Source: Leptothermofonsia sichuanensis E412 | Lineage (GTDB): Bacteria; Cyanobacteriota; Cyanobacteriia; Leptolyngbyales; Leptolyngbyaceae | NCBI RefSeq assembly: GCF_019891175.1 | Contig: NZ_CP072600.1 | Span: 372,001-436,000 of the forward strand | Reading direction: 5' to 3' | Length of the DNA stretch: 64,000 nt | Part shown: piece by piece, positions 54,228 through 62,217 of the stretch | How the letters are laid out: each line of letters begins with the position of its first letter | Position numbering within the stretch: the first letter of the stretch is position 1 | Program-made: the position numbers and the translations under genes | The notes under the pieces: generated by a model | Told to the model about the DNA's origin: nothing | Seen by the model: the letters and a program-made list of their open reading frames with translations, nothing else | The model's database searches: none

Positions 54228-55241
54228 ATGGACGCACTTTTACACTTTCTTCCCCAGGTCTGGTTTGTAATTTTAGGGCTGTTCCTGTTCCTTTACGTGA
54301 TGTTAGATGGGTTTGATCTGGGTGTGGGAATTCTATCTCTAACCAGTTCCGATGAGGAGCGCCGTAGCCTGTTAATGACCAGTTTGGGAAATGTTTGGGA
54401 TGCGAATGAAACCTGGCTGGTGGTAATGGGTGGCGCATTATTTGGGGCATTTCCGCTGGCTTACGGAACCATTCTCAATGCACTATATATCCCAATTTTC
54501 ATGATGATCTTTGGGCTGATCTTTCGGGCAGTAGCATTTGAGTTTCGGGAACATTCCAATCGGAAGTTATTTTGGAATTTTGCTTTTGGTGCGGGCAGTT
54601 TCCTTGCCGCTCTGGGACAGGGATTTGCCTTAGGCAGCGTGATTGAAGGAATTGCCGTTGATGAAGCCGGCCATTTTATTGGCTCAACCTGGGACTGGCT
54701 TGACTGGCGATCGCTCCTGGTGGCACTCACGCTGATTCAGGGCTATGTGCTCATTGGTTCTACCTATTTGATTTTGAAAACCGAGGGAGAACTGCAAAAG
54801 ACTCATTTTCGCACGGCCAGGCTCGCCGCAATCACAACCCTGATTGGGGCCATTCTGATTACGATCGCCACCCCTGTATTTTACGAAACGGCCCGCACTC
54901 GCTTGTTTACTCCACCGCTGTTTTACATCTTTGCGGCAATTCCGCTGCTGGGTTTACTGTTAGTCTGGTTATTACTGCGCAGCCTTAACCGTGAGGAAGA
55001 ACGTACACCATTTATCTGGACAATCCTGATCTTCCTGCTGACTTTCATTGGGCTGGGGCTGATCGTATTTCCTTACATCATTCCCACCCAGATCACCATC
55101 TATCAGGCTGCCGCTGCACCCAGTGCGCTGGTGTTCATGATTATTTTTGTCGGATTCCTAATTCCCATCATGCTGTTTTACAACATCTATCAGTATGTGG
55201 TGTTCCGGGGAAAGGTGGTTGGAAGTGCCTACGGAGATTAA
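54228..55241 (+). CDS. cydB: Cytochrome bd-type quinol oxidase subunit II
   Basis: ATG 54228 (MDALLHFLPQVWF) follows AGGAG and gives 337 residues; the frame also opens earlier at 54177 inside the repeat. FLFLYVMLDGFDLGVGIL and GNVWDANETWLVVMGGALFGAFP are CydB signatures. It forms the oxidase with CydA and is separated from it only by the repeat. Confidence 0.94.
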   Translation: MDALLHFLPQVWFVILGLFLFLYVMLDGFDLGVGILSLTSSDEERRSLLMTSLGNVWDANETWLVVMGGALFGAFPLAYGTILNALYIPIFMMIFGLIFRAVAFEFREHSNRKLFWNFAFGAGSFLAALGQGFALGSVIEGIAVDEAGHFIGSTWDWLDWRSLLVALTLIQGYVLIGSTYLILKTEGELQKTHFRTARLAAITTLIGAILITIATPVFYETARTRLFTPPLFYIFAAIPLLGLLLVWLLLRSLNREEERTPFIWTILIFLLTFIGLGLIVFPYIIPTQITIYQAAAAPSALVFMIIFVGFLIPIMLFYNIYQYVVFRGKVVGSAYGD

Positions 55242-55317
55242 AAACAGCGGGTTCAGCCATTAGAAAATCTGGCGCTGGTAAATTGAACAGTTCCCTGACT
55301 ACCATTATTATTTTCGC

Positions 55318-56103
55318 ATGGTTAATTCCAGGTTGGGCAACCCTATCTACAATGAAGCGCTTGAGTTGCTGCGAACAGGGCAAAACATGGCTTCAACCAT
55401 CATTACCGAAGCCCGCTTGAGTGGGTTGCCCGATCCGGTGCAACGGTATCTTCGATATACCCAGATTGTGGGTCAAGAAGTGATTCGCACAGTACGACTG
55501 AAACAGAAAGGCTGGTTCAGGATGGGGGTTGATCAAAACTGGCAACCCCTGGTAGCAGAGCAATACTACACTACGGATCCCCCGGCATTCCTGTGGTACG
55601 GTACCATTCGTCCTTTTCCCTTGCTGTCCATCACAGGCAAGGATCAATTCTCCAATGGTCATGGCCGCTTACAGATCAAGGCATTGTCCCTGATTATGCT
55701 GGCAGATGTGCGTGGACCAGAAGTCGATCAGGGGGAATTGCTGCGCTACCTGGGCGAAATTGCCTGGTTTCCGACCGCGTGGTTGTCTGATGCGCTGCAA
55801 TGGCACGCGATCGATGGCCAGTCAGCTCAGGTAACCATGCAACTCCAGGACATTGCTGTTTCAGCAACACTGTCCTTTAATCAACAGGATCAGTTAACTG
55901 ATGTGAGGGCAGAGCGTTACTGGAAGGAGAACGGGCAATCCGTTTTGAAACCCTGGTCTGGTCAGTTCAGAGAGTATCACCAGGTAAATGGGCTAATGAT
56001 TCCAACCCAGGCGGAAGTCACCTGGCATTTAGAATCGGGAGACTTTCCCTATTTTCGCGGCGAAATTACAGAAATCGATTACAACCCGTTGTTACCGTAC
56101 TGA
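55318..56103 (+). CDS. DUF6544-type protein
   Basis: A 261-residue protein with LSGLPDPVQRYLRYTQIVG near the start, LSLIMLADVRGPEVDQGELLRYLGE in the middle and a strand-rich C terminus. This matches the pattern of the DUF6544 family; no catalytic function is known to me. No signal peptide; ATG 55387 is an alternative start. It is 7 bp upstream of the next gene on the same strand. Confidence 0.7.
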   Translation: MVNSRLGNPIYNEALELLRTGQNMASTIITEARLSGLPDPVQRYLRYTQIVGQEVIRTVRLKQKGWFRMGVDQNWQPLVAEQYYTTDPPAFLWYGTIRPFPLLSITGKDQFSNGHGRLQIKALSLIMLADVRGPEVDQGELLRYLGEIAWFPTAWLSDALQWHAIDGQSAQVTMQLQDIAVSATLSFNQQDQLTDVRAERYWKENGQSVLKPWSGQFREYHQVNGLMIPTQAEVTWHLESGDFPYFRGEITEIDYNPLLPY

Positions 56104-56110
56104 ACCCCAT

Positions 56111-56734
56111 ATGAAGCAGCCTTTCCTGACGATTATTCTTCCCATTCTGCTGTTGGTACAGCCTGGATTTCCGGGCACCCTGCTGGCTCAAGCAGTGTCA
56201 ACCAAGATCACATTTGATATTTCCAAACTATCGCCTGCCGGTCTGGTAGGCCCCCCAGATGGTTTGCGATCGCTCAGTTATGAGTTTTGTATTCCGGCTG
56301 GTCAGGCATATCTGGAAGAGGTTCAGGCGATTGATCCGGCTGTGCAATTTTACCCCCACTCCAGAGGCCGGATTGGCTGTCAACGGTCGCAAATTCTTTG
56401 CATTGGCAACACGCACAATCCCCAATGGCAAGGGATCTTGTTCGCGATCGCGGAGCTTCCCTATGTTGAGCGGATTGATGAATTTTTTGGAGAAAAAACT
56501 GCGGCGTTGGTGAAAAGCAATATGAATCGAAACATAGTTTCGAGCATATATAGCAGTCCTAAATCAGTTGTGAGAGTAAGAAGCTTTGTGAGAAAGGATT
56601 TCTCAGGAATCCTTTCTCACAATCCAGATAGAATCGCTATAGCACCTTTTTCATATCCAGAATCAGCAACCCCTGAACTGCGATCGGTCATTATGGCTGG
56701 CGTTGCCGATTTACGGAAGTTTCCAAATCTGTAA
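56111..56734 (+). CDS. Exported hypothetical protein with an in-frame repeat insertion
   Basis: A 207-residue protein with a signal peptide ending at LLAQA. Residues about 30-140 contain two cysteines (YEFCIPAG, IGCQRSQILCIGN) and end at YVERIDEFFGE, and I recall the pattern as a common cyanobacterial exported protein. From about residue 137 the sequence is encoded by a family-a repeat that itself contains a second palindromic repeat (56553-56643), so the C-terminal ~70 residues are probably repeat-derived. Function unknown. Confidence 0.65.
   Translation: MKQPFLTIILPILLLVQPGFPGTLLAQAVSTKITFDISKLSPAGLVGPPDGLRSLSYEFCIPAGQAYLEEVQAIDPAVQFYPHSRGRIGCQRSQILCIGNTHNPQWQGILFAIAELPYVERIDEFFGEKTAALVKSNMNRNIVSSIYSSPKSVVRVRSFVRKDFSGILSHNPDRIAIAPFSYPESATPELRSVIMAGVADLRKFPNL
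56515..56673. repeat. Family-a repeat split by a second palindromic element
   Basis: The left part (AGCAATATGAATCGAAACATAG) and right part (TTTTTCATATCCAGAATCAGCAACCCC) belong to family a. Between them, TATATAGCAGTCC to GAATCGCTATAG contains the strong hairpin GAAAGGATTTC / GGAATCCTTTCTC near 56590-56622. The frame stays open throughout. Confidence 0.65.
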
Positions 56735-56813
56735 CCAGTGCCATCATGCATCGAATTCAATGACAAAGTAGAGATATTCAAGTGACAGGCTCAATTTTGT
56801 GAGGAGGATTTTG

Positions 56814-57557
56814 ATGAGAGATTCAATGGTTTTAATGAAAGGGAAATCTGGCTGGAGGCGGTTGCGCACGCTGGCAGTCAGTACAGGGATACTGAGTTTG
56901 ATGGTTGCTCATCCAGTTCTGGCTCAGGAGCGGTTGATGAACACTTTAACGGTCACTGGACGGGGAACTGAGATGGTGACGACAACCCTGGCTCAAGTAC
57001 GCCTGGGCGTTGAAGCCAGAGGGTCAACAGCCAACGAAGTGCAACAAGAGGTTGCCCGCCGCTCAAACTCAGTAGTGGCTCTACTCAAGTCCCGCAATGT
57101 TGAACGGCTGGAAACCACAGGTATCAACCTCAGTCCTACCTACCGCTATGACAATGGAAACCAGACCCTCACCGGATATGCGGGCAGTAATATTGTCAGC
57201 TTTCGGGTTGCAACTGAGAAGGCCGGAACCCTGCTGGATGAGGCAGTAGCCGCAGGAGCCAGTCGAATTGACGGAGTCAGTTTTGTGGCGTCCGATGCGG
57301 CGATCGCCGCTGCTCAAAAGAATGCTCTCCGGGCAGCGACTCAGGATGCCCAGGCACAGGCAGACGTTGTTCTGAGTGCCCTGGGTCTGACTCGCAAAGA
57401 AGTCGTTAATATTCAGGTTAATCAGGCTTTTGCTCCACCCCCTCGTCCTGTTTTCTCTGCCCAGGCGGCTGATATGGCCGTTGCCAAAGCTCCCACTCCA
57501 GTGATCGGCGGCGACCAGCAAGTAGAAGCTTCTGTCACCCTGCAAATTCGCTATTAG
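56814..57557 (+). CDS. SIMPL-domain (DUF541) exported protein
   Basis: ATG 56814 follows GTGAGGAGG, whose own GTG (56799) is probably only the ribosome site; 247 residues result. A signal peptide ends at HPVLAQ. The SIMPL domain shows VTGRGTEMV near the start, STANEVQQEVARRSN, and the repeated INLSPTYRYDNG-type strands, ending SVTLQIRY. SIMPL proteins form periplasmic oligomeric channels or binding platforms; the exact role is unknown. Confidence 0.85.
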   Translation: MRDSMVLMKGKSGWRRLRTLAVSTGILSLMVAHPVLAQERLMNTLTVTGRGTEMVTTTLAQVRLGVEARGSTANEVQQEVARRSNSVVALLKSRNVERLETTGINLSPTYRYDNGNQTLTGYAGSNIVSFRVATEKAGTLLDEAVAAGASRIDGVSFVASDAAIAAAQKNALRAATQDAQAQADVVLSALGLTRKEVVNIQVNQAFAPPPRPVFSAQAADMAVAKAPTPVIGGDQQVEASVTLQIRY

Positions 57558-57643
57558 GCAAGCAACTCCACCTGGATGCAACCACCAGGGCACAAACAAG
57601 ATAGGCGCTCACCAGAAAGTCGCGTTGTGTCCCTGGTGCCTTA

Positions 57644-57878
57644 GGGTCTATCCGAAAACCTCTAGTCTTGTGAGAGGCTTATAGAGGAGGCATTACAGCC
57701 GGTTGAGAGCCATGTCCTTTACAGAAATTGCCCCTGCTTTTCTGTTGCCAGATGAAGTTTGGGATCAGGTTACACCGGCCATTCCTCCTGAGCCTCCTAA
57801 ACCAAAAGGTGGACACCCTCGAATGGATGATCAACGTGCTCTCAACGGCACTTTTATCCCTCTTCTGTCACTGCTGCT
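57644..57878 (+). pseudogene. 5' fragment of an IS5-family transposase
   Basis: A likely IS left end (GGGTCTATCCGAAAACC) begins near 57644. The frame from 57703 (GTG or later ATG 57712) matches the IS5-family N terminus (LPDEVWDQVTPAIPP, GGHPRMDDQRALNGTF), then departs at about 57880 into a repeat and stops at 58047. The catalytic domain is missing. Confidence 0.7.
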
Positions 57879-57892
57879 GGAAAAATTTATAA

Positions 57893-58021
57893 CCAACCCT
57901 CGTTCCAGGCTTCCAGCCTGGAATGGAGGTTCAGAGGCTCTGCCTCAAGTAAACCTGAAAGGAGGCAGAGCCTCTGATGTGCCATTTCCAGGCAGAGCCG
58001 TGGAAACGAGGTATTTTCCGG
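57893..58021. repeat. Palindromic repeat with GAGGCAGAGCCTC core
   Basis: CCTCGTTCCAGGCTTCCAGC at the left and TTCCAGGCAGAGCCGTGG, AAACGAGG at the right are partly inverted. Inside, CAGAGGCTCTGCCTC and GAGGCAGAGCCTCTG form a perfect hairpin. It truncates the IS5 fragment. Confidence 0.6.
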
Positions 58022-58185
58022 AATTTATCTGCTTCAAGAGCGATTAAAGAGGGATAACACCCGATTTTTAGAGATTTTCCGCATGACCAGATTCCCAGCT
58101 TCTGTGCTGGGTTGAACCTGGAACCACAGGCTTATTCAAGAAGCCAGGGATCTCCAGCAGAGATTCTTTTCCCTCGTTACGAGGC

Positions 58186-58267
58186 CGGCATTGCTGAATC
58201 TGGGTATGGATTAGAGCGTGTATGAATTGAAACTTCGTTCCAATTCATACTGCTATTCAGCAGTGCC
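58186..58267. repeat. Repeat family a, full copy (reverse)
   Basis: GGCATTGCTGAATCTGGG to CTATTCAGCAGTGCC with GTATGAATTGAAACTTCG inside. The 402-bp gap 58048-58449 otherwise holds only short CCTGATAA direct repeats near 58325-58350. Confidence 0.72.
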
Positions 58268-58449
58268 CGTTATGAAGCCTGGTATGGGATTAGCACTATT
58301 TAGGCTCATTGTCAAACTCCCACCTGATAATGTCAGGCAGGAGCCTGATAACGAGTGTAAGTGGGACGCCAAACACATACAATCCTAGGACGTGTTTTAA
58401 AACCGGCGCTAACATAGATATAGTAGAGCTTTGAGAACAATTAGCAAAC

Positions 58450-58668
58450 TTGGTAACACGAAATCCAATTTCTCGAAAGAACTTAACCGATCAACAATGG
58501 CAACGACTGCAACCCTTGTTGCCGAAGCCAAGTCCGAAGGGTGGGCGACCTGCCAATGACCATCGCACAACGATCAATGGAATCCTCTGGATGCTTCGCA
58601 CAGGTGCCCCTTGGCGAGACTTACCTGACCGGTATGGTGCCTGGCAAACAGTCGCTGGTCGCTTTTAA
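58450..58668 (+). pseudogene. 5' fragment of a second IS5-type transposase
   Basis: 72 residues matching the DUF4096-type N terminus of IS5/IS1182-like transposases (NLTDQQWQRLQPLLP, GGRPANDHR, WMLRTGAPWRDLPDRYG), truncated just after the W-x-T segment. The DDE region is absent. Inactive remnant. Confidence 0.72.
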
Positions 58669-58744
58669 GTAGACCGGGCTTGAAAAGTTCAGGTGTGTGA
58701 AGTTAGATAAAGGCATCGATTTCAACAGTTTGGAGAGGCAGACG

Positions 58745-59089
58745 ATGGGCGCCCGCTTACGAGTGTTTCTCAGTGCTGCTGAAGAGCGCACCTTGTTTGA
58801 GCTTCGTACCGCAACGACCGTTCCTCAGCGGGTGAAAGACCGAGCCGAAGTGGTGCGGTTGAGCCATCAAGGGATGTATGTGGAGAAAATTGCCACCTTG
58901 TTCCACTGGCATGAGCGAACGGTGCGAGAAACTTTGGGGCGTTGGCAAGCCAAGGGATTAGGGGGACTGTGGGATGCGCCCAGACCCGGAGCCAAACGAC
59001 GGTGGCAAGCGGAGGACATGGAGTACTTGGAAGCGTGTTTACGAGCAGAACCGCACACCTACAATAGTCAGCAACTGGCCCACAAGTTA
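58745..59089 (+). pseudogene. N-terminal fragment of an IS630-type transposase
   Basis: From ATG 58745 (MGARLRVFLSAAEERTLFEL) the sequence shows a helix-turn-helix region (VVRLSHQGMYVEKIATLFHW, ERTVRETLGRWQAKG) and the beginning of the linker, cut at HKL by insertion of another IS630 at 59090. The catalytic half does not reappear on the other side, so this copy was already incomplete or was deleted. Confidence 0.7.
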
Positions 59090-60218
59090 TACCTTGTCAG
59101 GGTATAGTTTTTACTTGTTTAAAGGACTGAAAACGCAAGGTTAACAGTGAATCTAACTCAGGTTTATACGTCGTATGACACTGGTTGAGACAAGCAGTAA
59201 TCGCCTCCTTAAATGCAGAGAAGTCAGCATAATAAATCGAATATAAGCATTGCTTCTTGACAAACTTCCACAAGCGCTCAATCAAGTTGAGATTGGGAGA
59301 ATAGACCGTTAGATACAACAACTCAATGTTCAATGATTGAGCCAACTCCATCACAACCGCACACTTCTGATACCGAGCGTTATCCAACACAAGCGTAATC
59401 GGAATGTCTAATCCCAGAGCTGCCAGTTTGTGCAGTAATTCACAGACACTTTGAGCGTTGATATAAGTCTCATTGGTGACGGTGATTAACGCATGAGTCA
59501 CGGCGTTGAGGGCCCCTAAGACATTGAACCGTTGCCTTCCTGCCCCCGACTTGATAAACAAGCGTTCAAAGCACCACAAAAACCCTAAGTAGGCCCCCAG
59601 AACAAAATGGGCAGCATCGACAAAGAAGACGGCTCTCTGACCTGCTTTTGCCTCTTGCAGTCGTGGGTCTAGTTTTTTTTGACGAACTCCTCCTGCGCTT
59701 CTACATCAGCTTTGGCGGGCAACATCCCCACTCGCCGACAACGCATCCCCATCGATTTGAGAAACACCCTCACTTGCTCCCGACTACGGACAATACCAGT
59801 CAGTTCTTCGATCTTGGCGCAAGCCTGCGCTAGGGTCTTTGGAGGATTTGCCCGGAAGTATGCTTCCAAAGTCTGTTGATGTTGTTTCAGTTCACTCTGG
59901 GGTCGATAAAAGGTCAATTCTTTGAGATTGCCGATCCCCCCAGTTTCATAATCTCGCAGATAGCTCAACAACGTTGGTTTTGTCACCCGAAGCAACCGGG
60001 TAATTTCCTGATGCGAGTATCCTTGACTTTTGAGATACAACGCTTCCATTTTTTGTTGCACACGCGGATGTGGATGGTGAAAGCGTTCGTAATGTAGTTG
60101 CTCAATCTCTTCGGCACTAAAGCTCAGTTGGATCATTGGGAGGCACCGTGCTCAACACTCAACGGTCTACCTCATTTCTACTTTATCTAGAGGGTAAAAT
60201 CTATACCCCGGCAAAGTA
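59090..60218 (-). mobile_element. Complete IS630-family element
   Basis: Ends TACCTTGTCAGGGTATAG (59090) and CTATACCCCGGCAAAGTA (60218) are imperfect inverted repeats, flanked by TA at 59088-59089 and 60219-60220, the TA duplication of this family. The 1129-bp length is typical. An identical end, as far as can be seen, is at 63697-64000. Confidence 0.85.
59097..60136 (-). CDS. IS630 transposase, two frames joined by -1 frameshift
   Basis: The first frame (60136-59669) encodes the helix-turn-helix half, ending KKN-stop at an A8 run (T8 at 59673-59680 on the plus strand). Slipping back one base on that run continues as LDPRLQEAKAGQRAVFFVDAAH, giving the first catalytic Asp. The second frame (59579-59097 and upstream) supplies LVLDNARYQK (second Asp) and YSPNLNLIERLWKF (Glu). 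So the DDE triad is complete only in the fused product, which fits programmed frameshifting in IS630. Confidence 0.82.
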
Positions 60219-60333
60219 TAGAAAGCTTTTTCTCAAAGCAAGCAAACTAGATGCCCAAGAAATTCCTGAAGCGCCTTACTTCACCCTGGAGCAAGCCCTG
60301 GATGAAGATTGGCTCCCCTGGCAACCAGAATAG
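60219..60333 (+). pseudogene. 3' fragment of an unknown gene at the IS630 right flank
   Basis: The open frame RKLFLKASKLDAQEIPEAPYF...WLPWQPE ends at 60333; its upstream part (to 60136) lies inside the IS630 end. The fragment is acidic and looks like a genuine C terminus, but I cannot name the family. Confidence 0.4.
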
Positions 60334-60811
60334 TTCGTAGTATTCCCTTTAGTGAATATTGGATGACGACTAAAGTCGTCACTACCAACCTTTTTACTTT
60401 TACCTTTTGCCTTTTTCCTTCATCATGACCCAGCAACCCACCTACGGCCCCCACAACCCCCACCCCCTCTCCCAAATGCGCACGGAACTGGTGTGGGAGG
60501 GCAAGTATGACGAGTATGGCCATCGGCGGGAGGTGGATATTGCCGGGTGTGCGATGCCGATGCAAAAGATTGAGAGCATTGATGAACCGCGACGGGCGGC
60601 GGCGACGGGGCAGTTGGAGTTATTTGAACAGCAGAATCCCCGTGTAGATGATTTTAGGAATCGGCAGGTTCGGGAGACTAACCAGTGGGGCAATAACAAG
60701 CTGGTGATGGCGTCGCTGTTGCAAGAGTTTAAGGGTAAGGTGGATCTGATTTATATTGACCTGCTATTTGATGTCGGGGCGGATTTTTCGATGCGTGTGG
60801 CGAGTCTATGA
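60332..60811 (+). pseudogene. Cassette copy 1: hairpin leader + truncated DNA methyltransferase
   Basis: A hairpin-rich leader (TTCGTAGTATTCCC..., GACGACTAAAGTCGTC at about 60366-60381) precedes a frame from 60425 (127-129 residues). The frame matches the N terminus of type III-like adenine methyltransferases (GPHNPHPL, LVWEGKYDEYG, NRQVRETNQWGNNKLVM, LIYIDLLFD). The catalytic D-P-P-F is degraded to D-L-L-F and the protein stops just after it. A second copy is at 61404-61892. Confidence 0.75.
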
Positions 60812-61140
60812 AGCTGCCGAATGGAGAATTTGCCATCGTTCCTATGGAAAAGTTAACAGATTACTGTCTAAACCCAAATCATTCGTCAGGCAAACATAAG
60901 GCGAGGGTCTTTGCTTCAGCGTTAGGAATCACAGCAGAGAATGCCGATGATTTGCGAGAATTGATTATGAAGGCAGCTTTTGAAGGGGAGGTGATTCAGC
61001 AAGATAACACTGAGTTTGGTTAATTATATAAAGTTGACTGGGAAATTCCCGATCGCCAGGATGCCATTGTTCTGCGGACTCTGTGGGAAATTAAGACAGA
61101 TCAACCTAATCCCCGGTTAGTTTCTGCATTTATCAGGTAA
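60808..61140 (+). pseudogene. DUF6883-type protein with an in-frame stop
   Basis: From ATG 60808, 71 residues (MKLPNGEFAIVPMEKLTDYC...FASALGITAENADDLREL) stop at TAA 61021-61023. The same frame continues with LYKVDWEIPDRQDAIVLRTLWEIK to TAA 61138, exactly the expected C terminus of the family. One nonsense change (for example CAA to TAA) explains it. The start overlaps the end of the methyltransferase fragment. These proteins commonly sit next to DUF4926 genes, as here; function unknown. Confidence 0.72.
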
Positions 61141-61145
61141 AAACT

Positions 61146-61403
61146 ATGACACTAGCAAACTTGGATACCGTTGCCAATATAAAACCGATCGCCCGCGATC
61201 GCCTCACTTTGGTTGAACCTGAATACCAGTCCATCCAACAGCTACCGATCGGGCAGGTGGGTACTATTGTTGAGATCTACCCTGGTGAGTTGCCCCGTTA
61301 CCTGGTGGAATTTGCCGATCTCCAGGGACGTGAATATGCAATGGCAGTGCTTCAGCCCACTGAACTTCTTGCTCTGCACTATGACTTAAGCCTTGCTAGC
61401 TAA
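61146..61403 (+). CDS. DUF4926-type small protein
   Basis: An 85-residue protein. The segment LPIGQVGTIVEIYPGELPRYLVEFADLQGREYA is the SH3-like DUF4926 signature. It lies 5 bp after the DUF6883 frame. The pairing suggests a two-gene module, possibly toxin-antitoxin-like, but no activity is known to me. Intact here while its partner carries a stop. Confidence 0.75.
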   Translation: MTLANLDTVANIKPIARDRLTLVEPEYQSIQQLPIGQVGTIVEIYPGELPRYLVEFADLQGREYAMAVLQPTELLALHYDLSLAS

Positions 61404-61892
61404 CGGTTCGTAGTGTTCGCTTTAGTGAACATTGGATGACAACTAAAGTCGTCACTACCAACCTTTTTACTTTTACCTTTTGCCTTGATTATGTCTCAGC
61501 AACCCACCTACGGCCCCCACAACCCCCACCCGCTATCCACACTACGCACGGAACTGGTGTGGGAGGGCAAGTATGACGAATACGGCAACCGGTGGGAGGT
61601 GGATATTGCTGCGTGTGCGATGCCGTATTGCAGCAAGATTGAGAGCATTGATGAACCGCAACGGGCAGCGGCGGCGACGGGGCAGTGGTCGCTGTTTGAA
61701 CAGCAGAATCCCCGTGTGGATGATTTTAGGAATCGGCAGGTTCGGGAGACTAACCAGTGGGGCGACAACAAGCTGGTGATGGCTTCGCTGTTGCGGTCGT
61801 TTAAGGGCAAGGTGGATCTGATTTATATCGACCCGCCGTTTGATGTGGGTGCAGATTTTCCGATGAGTGTGACGTTTTTGTCAACACAATGA
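61404..61892 (+). pseudogene. Cassette copy 2: hairpin leader + truncated DNA methyltransferase
   Basis: About 475 bp near-identical to 60332-60806, including the leader (TTCGTAGTGTTCGC..., ACAACTAAAGTCGTCACTAC). The frame from about 61485 keeps the catalytic LIYIDPPFDVGADF, then ends at 61890 in unrelated residues, 25 bp before a DUF29 gene. Only the first ~125 codons of the enzyme exist in either copy. Confidence 0.75.
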
Positions 61893-61916
61893 AGACACCG
61901 ATGGAGGCAATGAGTT

Positions 61917-62217
61917 ATGGAACCTCAAGTTAAAGCTAAACCAGCGTCACTATACGATACAGACTACCAACTTTGGTTAGATCAAACAGTTGCTCAGTTG
62001 AAAGCACACAACTTTAGCAATCTTGACCTAGAAAATCTAATTGAGGAGATTGAGAGCTTGGGTAGGAGTGACAAACGAGCCATTTCTAGCTATCTGATGC
62101 GATTATGTGAACATTTTCTGAAGCTCCGGTATTGGGAATCCGAGCGAGAGATGTGTTTCAGAGGATGGGATCTGGAAATTACTAATTTTCGTTTGCAGAT
62201 TCAAGCCATCCTCGAAG
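61917..62217 (+). pseudogene. DUF29 gene, 5' part, disrupted by IS66-type insertion
   Basis: Residues 1-100 match DUF29 (LYDTDYQLWLDQTVAQLK, LDLENLIEEIESLGRSDKRA, LMRLCEHFLKLRYW). At 62218 an IS66-type element begins. Removing it and one target copy joins ...QAILE to DSPSLKNYLSDHF at 63637 in frame. The gene's role is unknown; DUF29 is common and multi-copy in cyanobacteria. Confidence 0.85.
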
